Positions 58,129-64,000 of a DNA stretch of 64,000 bases are shown here, piece by piece. Below the pieces are notes generated by a model. The model ran no database searches. It saw only the letters and a list, made by a program, of their open reading frames with translations, and had not been told where the DNA came from. Each line of letters begins with the position of its first letter. Position 1 is the first letter of the stretch. This DNA comes from Haliea sp. GTDB lineage: Bacteria; Pseudomonadota; Gammaproteobacteria; Pseudomonadales; Halieaceae. Location: positions 1-64,000 of the forward strand of contig NZNC01000008.1 of NCBI GenBank assembly GCA_002692965.1. The letters run 5' to 3'. The translations under genes and the position numbers were made by a program.

Positions 58129-59724
58129 TTAATCGCGGGACAAGGGCGGCTTTGCCAGTGAGGAGAGCGGGCCAAGCCAGGGCTCATAGTGGCGCCAGTG
58201 GTCAATGGCACCGGTGTGGATCGGCTGACGCACCTGTGCGTGGCTGGCAGTCAGTACCGTGCCGACGTTGCGATGGGGTGCGCTGCAGCCAGGGTACGTG
58301 GTGCCCGGGCCCACGGCTTTTAATAGCGCTGGAATGACCTCCTCGGGGGATGTGACGAGTTTTTCATAGCTTACCTCGACCATGCCGGGTATCCGGCTCT
58401 TCCAGTGATGCATTACCTCGCGGTAGTACGAGCAGTAGTCCAGCAAGCCTTGCAGGCTGTGATAGTACGGCTCGTGCCCTGCGAAGTTTGAGCAGTACAG
58501 GGAAAAGGCAGTTGCGCGCAGATCCCGAACGACGTGCACGACGGGTGCTTGTGGGAACAGCAGCCTGAGGAAGCCCAGGCTCTGGAAGTTGGCAGGTAGC
58601 TTGTCCACGATCCACCCGGTCGTTGCCTGCGTGCGGGAGCCCAGGGCTTCCCGGTAGCGAAGCCGGGCCGCATGCAGCAGTCGTGCGTCCGTCTCGCTCG
58701 CGGGGTTGATCGGTCCGTTGAGTCCCGCCTGATGGCGGCAGTGCATAAAATGTCGCTCGCATTCCTGCAGGAAGGGCAGTTCGCCGCCGGCCTGGACCTG
58801 TGGGTGCCCGCCCAGAATGCCCTCCACCAACGTGGTTCCCGAACGCGGCAAGCCCACGATGAACAAGGGGCAGGGGGCTGATTCCGTCGATGCAGCTGTC
58901 GCGAGCGAGGTCGGGTAGAGGCGCCGAATGGATTCGATGCGTGCCGAGAGCCTGCCAGGGTCATGGCGCACGCCGCGCAATGCGAGATCCTCCAGCGCCA
59001 GATTATTGGCTCGCTGGAAGTAGTGCATGGCGTCAGCATATTGTCCGGCGTGGTCGAGGGTACGTGCGTAAGCAAAGGCGCCATTGATACGGTTTGCCAC
59101 GGCAGCGGCGTGATGTGCCAGCTGTTTTGCCCGGATTGCGAGTGGACTATCGGCGGCGGGTGTATCCAGGTCCACCAGGCCGTAAAGTGCTTCGCCGCAA
59201 TGGGTTTCCAGTTTCAGTGCCCGTTGGTAATGGTGCTGCGCAGCGCCTGCGTCGCCACGGGCTTTGGCCAGGTGGCCCGCTAGCAGATGGGAAAAAACCT
59301 GCTCCGGGAATTGCGCCATCAGGCGTACTGATACTTGTTCAGCAGTGGCCACGTCCTGGCGCGCAAGCGCGGCTTTGGCCAGCCCTTGCCAGGCAGCAAA
59401 TTCCTGAGGTTGCAACTGCGTTGCGCGGGAAAAGGCGCGAGCAGCAGCGAGTGTGTCGCCCAGGTTCAAGAGCAGCGTGCCTAGCCGGCCCAGAAGCGGT
59501 GCTTCCCGTGGCTGACTGGCTGTCGACAGGGTGTGAGCCAGAGCCCTGGCCTCCCGTTGGGGTGAGTTGTGACGCGCGGCAATTTTCGCCAGCAGCAGAC
59601 ACAACTCCCTCGGTGCATTCGCGGACGACAGACGCTTTTCGAGTAGCGACATTGCATCCCCGGCGCGCCCCTGCTGATCAAGTTCGCTGGCTTGCTGCAT
59701 CAAGCTATAATCGTGCGAAAGCAT
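58129..59724 (-). CDS. TPR-repeat sulfotransferase
   Basis: 531 residues. The N-terminal half (about 1-260) consists of tetratricopeptide-like helical repeats; the C-terminal half is a PAPS-dependent sulfotransferase with the 5'-phosphosulfate loop FIVGLPRSGTTLVEGIL and the 3'-phosphate region HVVRDLRATAFSLYCSNF. TPR-sulfotransferase fusions resemble enzymes that sulfate peptides or glycans, but the acceptor is unknown. No signal peptide is seen. Divergent from a TonB receptor across a 394-bp gap. Confidence 0.9.
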   Translation of the reverse strand: MLSHDYSLMQQASELDQQGRAGDAMSLLEKRLSSANAPRELCLLLAKIAARHNSPQREARALAHTLSTASQPREAPLLGRLGTLLLNLGDTLAAARAFSRATQLQPQEFAAWQGLAKAALARQDVATAEQVSVRLMAQFPEQVFSHLLAGHLAKARGDAGAAQHHYQRALKLETHCGEALYGLVDLDTPAADSPLAIRAKQLAHHAAAVANRINGAFAYARTLDHAGQYADAMHYFQRANNLALEDLALRGVRHDPGRLSARIESIRRLYPTSLATAASTESAPCPLFIVGLPRSGTTLVEGILGGHPQVQAGGELPFLQECERHFMHCRHQAGLNGPINPASETDARLLHAARLRYREALGSRTQATTGWIVDKLPANFQSLGFLRLLFPQAPVVHVVRDLRATAFSLYCSNFAGHEPYYHSLQGLLDYCSYYREVMHHWKSRIPGMVEVSYEKLVTSPEEVIPALLKAVGPGTTYPGCSAPHRNVGTVLTASHAQVRQPIHTGAIDHWRHYEPWLGPLSSLAKPPLSRD

Positions 59725-60118
59725 CCTCGACTGTCACCACGCGAGTTGTCTACGTGCCAGGATTGTCCCAGAAAACCGTGCTAATTGCCGCGGAAACTGC
59801 CGCGCTCCACGTATTTCAGCCGCTGCGCGACGAGGCGCTTTTGCGCGCAAATCGACAGCGGGACCGTATTTTGATATCATAGTTCCTCTGACGAACTCGG
59901 TTGGCGCAGGTTGCTGCTGACCCACCGTAGTGAGTAAGACAGTTTATCGATAAGATCCAACGACTGCTTGCCTCTACTGCCTCCCGGATCTACTGCCTTT
60001 ATTCTGCTGGATTGTGGATCCAGCCGGTATTCCACTGATGGAACGGGTGCTTTGGCGTGCCAAACGCTGATGCCGTTGCCCGATTGAACTCCGTCCCGAT
60101 TAAACTCAGCAAAGAGTG
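59725..60118. other. 394-bp divergent intergenic region
   Basis: AT-richer than the surrounding genes. It holds one good rightward promoter (59852-59880) and a palindrome TTTGGC-GT-GCCAAA (60051-60064) that could be an operator or a leader hairpin. No gene, tRNA or known riboswitch was recognised. The leader before the receptor gene would be about 230 nt. Confidence 0.6.
59852..59880 (+). promoter_or_regulatory. Sigma-70 promoter for the TonB-receptor gene
   Basis: TCGACA (59852-59857), 17-bp spacer, TATCAT (59875-59880); each hexamer has one mismatch to consensus. Confidence 0.5.
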
Positions 60119-62449
60119 ATGAGCCCTCCTATGTCCAAATTTACCCCGCAACGCAAACCCCTTTATTTGCACACGATTTTGGCGTCTGCAGGCCTGGCTG
60201 TTACCCAGTCGCCTGCCTCTGTAGCCCAGTCCGCCGATATCGCCATGGCACCTGCATCGCGTATGGAGGAGGTAGTTGTTCGCGGTGTGGCAAAGCAGTA
60301 TCGCCCGCAGGATCAAGACAGCGCTACGGGTCTGCAGATGTCGCTGGTTGATACTCCTCAGGCGGTATCTGTCATCACGGACGAAATGCTGAAAACCATC
60401 AATGCCAAGTCAGCTTATGAAGCGACAGACCTGGTGCCGGGCGTCCAGCGCTCCGGTTTTGGCTTTGGTCTGGAACAGATTGTCATGCGCGGTGTGTTCA
60501 ACAGCACTCAGCGTGTCAACGAGATACTGTTGGGCAACGACCTGACGTCAGTTGACTCCTATGCGCTGGAAAGATTGGAAATTGTTCGCGGGCCGGCGAC
60601 TGCGATCTACGGTGTTACAGGCTCTTTTGGCGGTGAAATCAACTCTATCCTGAAAAAGCCCGAGCGTGTTTTTGCCCTGGAAGTCGGTGGTGAAGTGGGT
60701 AGTTACGACACCAGCGAGGTCTTTGTCGATGTCACCGGGCCGCTCAACGAAGCCGGAACGGTAGCCGGCCGTCTGGCTGGCAGGTATCGGGAGTTTGGGC
60801 TGCCGCTGGATATAGCCGGCGAAGATTTTCCCAACTACCAATCGGTGGTCCTGGGCTCTTTGGAGTGGGATATCGCTACCACCAGCACTCTGCGTTTCAG
60901 TTACTTCCACCAGTCGCGCAATATGGATCCGTGGGACGGTGGCGCCGTGGTGGAGAACCCGGATGGCAGCCTCAGCCTCCCGGATGCAGATCCGGAAGAG
61001 TGGTATTTCTCCCACCCGGACCAGTCCAAGGATACGCTGGATATCGATTTCGCGATCTTGGAGCTCGAGCATGAATTCGCCAATGGTATCCGAAGCGAGA
61101 GCAAGCTGGCCTGGAACCGCTATGACGAGGACCTGGAGTACTTCTATCCGTTCGGTCCTTTTGGCGCCTATTCCCTCGGCGACGATGAGATCTATATTTA
61201 TTCCTACGATATCGAACAAGATGGCGAGGAACTGACCTTCAACCAGAGCCTGGGTGCGGATATTGAACTGTTCGGCCGCGAGCATCAGGTCTTCGCCGCG
61301 CTGGAGTACAGTGACAATGTCGATCCGGATCGTTTCGAGCTGCTGAACTCTTCCTTCCAGGGTTATGGCACCATCGATATGTATGGTGACGATGTCTATG
61401 ACCCGAGTACCGGCCCGGTTTTTTCTGATGGTTCTCCCTTCCGTCCCATCGAGGGTGACCGCGAGGAGATTCTCGGCGTGCGTCAGCTCACTCAGGAGGA
61501 AACCGAGGATCTGAAGCTGAGCTTCCAGATGCTGTTTAACATCACTGATCGTCTGGATGTACTCGCCGGTGTGCTGTATCAGGACAATGAAACCAGAACT
61601 CGCATTCCCATCAACCGCGGTGAAAACACGCCCGATGATGTGACCGATGTCGGCTTCCAGGAAACTGTTTTCAAGTTCGGCGCAACCTACAACCTGTTCC
61701 GCGACTGGGGCAGTCTGGATGATGCCAATCTCTACTATAGCTACAGCGAAGGCTTCGAGCCGCAGACCTTCACTGACGGCGACGGCCGCACTGTCAGTGC
61801 GCCCCAGGAAATGGAGCAGCACGAGATCGGTATCAAGACCGAATGGCTGGGTGGCGCGATTGGCAGCTCGCTCGCCCTGTATGACTACGAGATCACCAAT
61901 ATCGAAGTCTCCAGTTCCTTCCTGGGATCCTTCGGTGGCTTTGGTAGCACCGTGCTCGAAGGTGCTCAGGAAACTACCGGCCTCGAGTTCGAGATAGTCG
62001 GCGAGATCCTGCCCGGCTGGAACCTGGCGGCCAACTATGCCTGGACCGACGCGGAGATCATCAACCCCAACAACTCCAGCTCCACACCGCCCAGGACCAC
62101 GCCGGAGCACGCCGCGGCATTGACTACCAGCTACGAGTTCCTCGAGGGGCCGGTCAATGGTTTGCGTGTGGGGGCGACTTACAAGTACAGCGACGATTAC
62201 TCCTTTATCGAAGGCACCAGCAATGTCGACCGTTTTGGCTCTCTGGTGGACGGTGGCTACGAGCGAGTGGATCTCCACGCCTCGTATGTACCGCCTTTCG
62301 GGAACTGGCAGAACCTTACCTTGTCCTTCAACTGGCACAACATCTTCGACGAAGACATCCTGGTGGCCAAGCAGGGTAACCCCGGCTATGGCGTCATGTT
62401 CATCGATCAACAGCGCATGAGCTTCGGCGTCCGCTACAACTTTGAATAA
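60119..62449 (+). CDS. TonB-dependent outer-membrane receptor (siderophore-receptor type)
   Basis: 776 residues. A signal peptide is followed by a TonB-box-like segment (MEEVVVRGVAKQYRP), a plug domain (TPQAVSVITDEMLK, then ERLEIVRGPATAIYGVTGSFGG in short stretches) and a 22-strand barrel ending SFGVRYNFE. The plug motifs are those of the siderophore-receptor subfamily. The barrel loops are rich in Asp/Glu. ATG 60119 or 60131; a GTG at 60116 is also in frame. The peptidase gene follows after 15 bp. Confidence 0.93.
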   Translation: MSPPMSKFTPQRKPLYLHTILASAGLAVTQSPASVAQSADIAMAPASRMEEVVVRGVAKQYRPQDQDSATGLQMSLVDTPQAVSVITDEMLKTINAKSAYEATDLVPGVQRSGFGFGLEQIVMRGVFNSTQRVNEILLGNDLTSVDSYALERLEIVRGPATAIYGVTGSFGGEINSILKKPERVFALEVGGEVGSYDTSEVFVDVTGPLNEAGTVAGRLAGRYREFGLPLDIAGEDFPNYQSVVLGSLEWDIATTSTLRFSYFHQSRNMDPWDGGAVVENPDGSLSLPDADPEEWYFSHPDQSKDTLDIDFAILELEHEFANGIRSESKLAWNRYDEDLEYFYPFGPFGAYSLGDDEIYIYSYDIEQDGEELTFNQSLGADIELFGREHQVFAALEYSDNVDPDRFELLNSSFQGYGTIDMYGDDVYDPSTGPVFSDGSPFRPIEGDREEILGVRQLTQEETEDLKLSFQMLFNITDRLDVLAGVLYQDNETRTRIPINRGENTPDDVTDVGFQETVFKFGATYNLFRDWGSLDDANLYYSYSEGFEPQTFTDGDGRTVSAPQEMEQHEIGIKTEWLGGAIGSSLALYDYEITNIEVSSSFLGSFGGFGSTVLEGAQETTGLEFEIVGEILPGWNLAANYAWTDAEIINPNNSSSTPPRTTPEHAAALTTSYEFLEGPVNGLRVGATYKYSDDYSFIEGTSNVDRFGSLVDGGYERVDLHASYVPPFGNWQNLTLSFNWHNIFDEDILVAKQGNPGYGVMFIDQQRMSFGVRYNFE

Positions 62450-62464
62450 GCAGGGGGGTTTATT

Positions 62465-63955
62465 GTGAAGCTGTTACGTCAAACCGTGTTGTGCCTGCTG
62501 TTGGCAGTCCCTGCAGTGAATGCTCTGGCTAGCTACGGTATCTACGTCGGTCGCAATCTGACGACCGATGGCAGCGTATTGCTCGGCGGTACCGGGGACG
62601 AGGTCTCCAGCCACTGGCTGGAGATCGTGCCGCGCCGTTCCTATCCGGAGGGCGAGACCATCCGTGTCGGTGTCGATGAGAAGGCCACTTACCCTGGCCA
62701 GTTCATCGACATCCCCCAGGCCCGGCAGACTGCCAAATACATTACCATGAGTTACTCCGACTACGAGGGCTTCCCGCCACCATTGACCAATGGCGGCCTC
62801 AACGAGCACGGTCTCGCGGTTCGGGATATCTGGTCGCCTTCGCGGCCGGAGCTGGCAGCGATGACGCCCAACCCCCAGACTGGGCCGAATTACAGTGATC
62901 TCTCGCGCATCGCCGTGGAGCGTGCGCGCACCGCACGGGAAGCGGTGGAGATCATCGGCGGGCTGATGGATGAGTTCGGCTACTCCACTTACGGTGGCAA
63001 CTCACACCTGTTCGCCGATGCCGAAGAGGCCTGGGTGGTGATCAATTTCACCGGTGGTCAGGGGCTGTGGATCGCCGAGCGCCTTGGACCGGATGAAGTT
63101 CGCATGTCCTATCCCGGCTATGTATTGGAAATCCCCCTGGATTTCCAGGATAGCCCGGATTACATGGGGTCAGACAACTTCATTGATTTTGCGGTTGAAC
63201 AGGGCTGGTACGACCCGGATTCCGGTGCCCCGTTTAATGTCAACGCGATATACGGCAACGGTGAGGGGCGCTCGGATACGGTAAAGATTATCGAGAAGCG
63301 TCTGATGGATCAGGGCGCCGCGGGTGGCGTCAGTCTGCGCGATATGATGGCCGCTGTGCGCGACCCCCTGGTATCCCTGGATACCAATGGCTACGGCCAG
63401 GTGGCACATATCCGTCAGCAGCTGCCACACGAATCGCTGCAGGTGTTGTGGGTTGCGCCCACAGGTTCCATCACCGCGCCCTTCGTGCCTTACTGGATCG
63501 GTGGCAGTGAGGTGTTGCCGGAGTACGGTAAGCACCGTTACCTGACCAAGGGCGAAGCCACGCGTTTTGTGACGCCGGACTTCGCGATACAGGAGGCATC
63601 CCTGTTCGCCGGTCGTGTATTCAAGCGTCTGATGTACTATACCTGCGACGCGCCGGAGCGTTTTCTGGCGGAAGTCACCGAGGCCCTGGCGGCATTCGAA
63701 AACGCCAGTATCCTCGACCAGCCAGGGGTCGAAGCACGGGCACTTGCACTTTACCAGGCGGGTGAACCGGGTATGGCCGGTGAGGTGTTCGACGCTTACA
63801 GCACTGAGCGAGCAGATGAGGCCCTGGAGTTGGGCCAGGCACTGCTCGCCAGTATCGAGGCCCGCCACCGGCTGCTGGTCGGGTATCGCGCGCCGCTGGA
63901 CAGTCGCACCATCAGCACCCGCAATGGTCCCTACGTGAACTGTCAGCCTCGCTGA
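62465..63955 (+). CDS. C69-family (PepD-like) Ntn hydrolase with Ser at the nucleophile position
   Basis: 496 residues, exported (signal peptide about 1-22, ending VNALA). Dipeptidases of family C69 expose an N-terminal Cys; here the mature start would be SYGIYVGRNLTTDGSV with Ser23 in place of Cys. Other family features are present: TGDEVSSHWLEIVPRR, LTNGGLNEHGLAVRD and YGGNSHLFADAEEAWV. GTG 62465 with a G-rich tract upstream. Probably co-transcribed with the receptor. Hydrolysis of a peptide or amide is likely; the substrate is unknown. Confidence 0.9.
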   Translation: MKLLRQTVLCLLLAVPAVNALASYGIYVGRNLTTDGSVLLGGTGDEVSSHWLEIVPRRSYPEGETIRVGVDEKATYPGQFIDIPQARQTAKYITMSYSDYEGFPPPLTNGGLNEHGLAVRDIWSPSRPELAAMTPNPQTGPNYSDLSRIAVERARTAREAVEIIGGLMDEFGYSTYGGNSHLFADAEEAWVVINFTGGQGLWIAERLGPDEVRMSYPGYVLEIPLDFQDSPDYMGSDNFIDFAVEQGWYDPDSGAPFNVNAIYGNGEGRSDTVKIIEKRLMDQGAAGGVSLRDMMAAVRDPLVSLDTNGYGQVAHIRQQLPHESLQVLWVAPTGSITAPFVPYWIGGSEVLPEYGKHRYLTKGEATRFVTPDFAIQEASLFAGRVFKRLMYYTCDAPERFLAEVTEALAAFENASILDQPGVEARALALYQAGEPGMAGEVFDAYSTERADEALELGQALLASIEARHRLLVGYRAPLDSRTISTRNGPYVNCQPR

Positions 63956-64000
63956 TTCTCTTCGGCCCCCAGCACGGGGGCCAGTATCTCTGCCAGCGGA
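63943..64000 (-). CDS. Possible C-terminus of a leftward gene (partial)
   Basis: Reading leftward from the window edge, one frame stays open for 18 codons (LAEILAPVLGAEENQRG) and stops at 63945-63943, overlapping the peptidase end by 13 bp. The sequence looks protein-like. The same DNA contains a GGCCCCC/GGGGGCC hairpin (63964-63982) that could instead be a terminator. Confidence 0.3.
   Translation of the reverse strand, partial: PLAEILAPVLGAEENQRG

Overview
The window is about 64 kb of GC-rich chromosomal DNA from a Gram-negative bacterium. The gene set (outer-membrane barrels, a TonB-dependent receptor, an LPS core/O-antigen ligase cluster, RND efflux, flavohemoglobin, several c-di-GMP enzymes, a Baeyer-Villiger monooxygenase, luciferase-like and D-aminoacylase-type enzymes) suggests an aerobic, probably marine gammaproteobacterium of the Halieaceae/Cellvibrionales kind. 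That placement is inference from gene content only. No rRNA, tRNA, CRISPR array or prophage was recognised.

Layout. 1-4360: the end of an IS21-like element truncates a PAS-GGDEF-EAL gene, followed by a REC-PAS-GGDEF-EAL response regulator. 4526-9843: Ca/Na antiporter; a nitric-oxide module (hmp with a sigma-54 promoter, divergent from a NorR-like activator without GAF sensor and a coupled HPP membrane protein); purU. 9953-15534: Baeyer-Villiger monooxygenase, luciferase-like oxidoreductase, FAD-linked oxidase and exported M20 amidohydrolase. 15636-20883: a two-component system with three small envelope proteins and a striking symmetric operator, then an alcohol dehydrogenase and a SIMPL protein. 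20901-25250: an ECF sigma/anti-sigma pair, an exported subtilase with a strict 4-residue repeat over about 170 residues, an outer-membrane barrel and a possible sigma-dependent small RNA; three sites share a GGAAT-N16/17-CGTC promoter motif. 25321-33925: DUF3445 protein, CBS protein, aconitase and an RND pump. 33975-37251: thiolase, amidoligase, class-I glutamine amidotransferase and a DUF3144 protein. 37298-41199: membrane GGDEF-EAL protein coupled to an FMN/Fe-S glutamate-synthase-like protein. 41394-48286: LPS core/O-antigen ligation cluster. 48302-50906: two tandem HD-GYP paralogues that have lost metal ligands. 51060-55114: SDR, FAD oxidoreductase and D-aminoacylase-like hydrolase. 55283-58106: MerR regulator and P1B ATPase with a MerR-type promoter. 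58129-63955: TPR-sulfotransferase, TonB-dependent receptor and a C69-family peptidase with Ser in place of the N-terminal Cys nucleophile.

The best candidates for something undescribed are: (1) the ECF-sigma / tetrad-repeat subtilase / outer-membrane barrel locus with its shared promoter motif and possible small RNA; (2) the amidoligase-amidotransferase operon; (3) the sulfotransferase / TonB receptor / Ser-type C69 group; and (4) the degenerate HD-GYP pair. c-di-GMP-related proteins are unusually dense: three GGDEF-EAL proteins plus two HD-GYP proteins.
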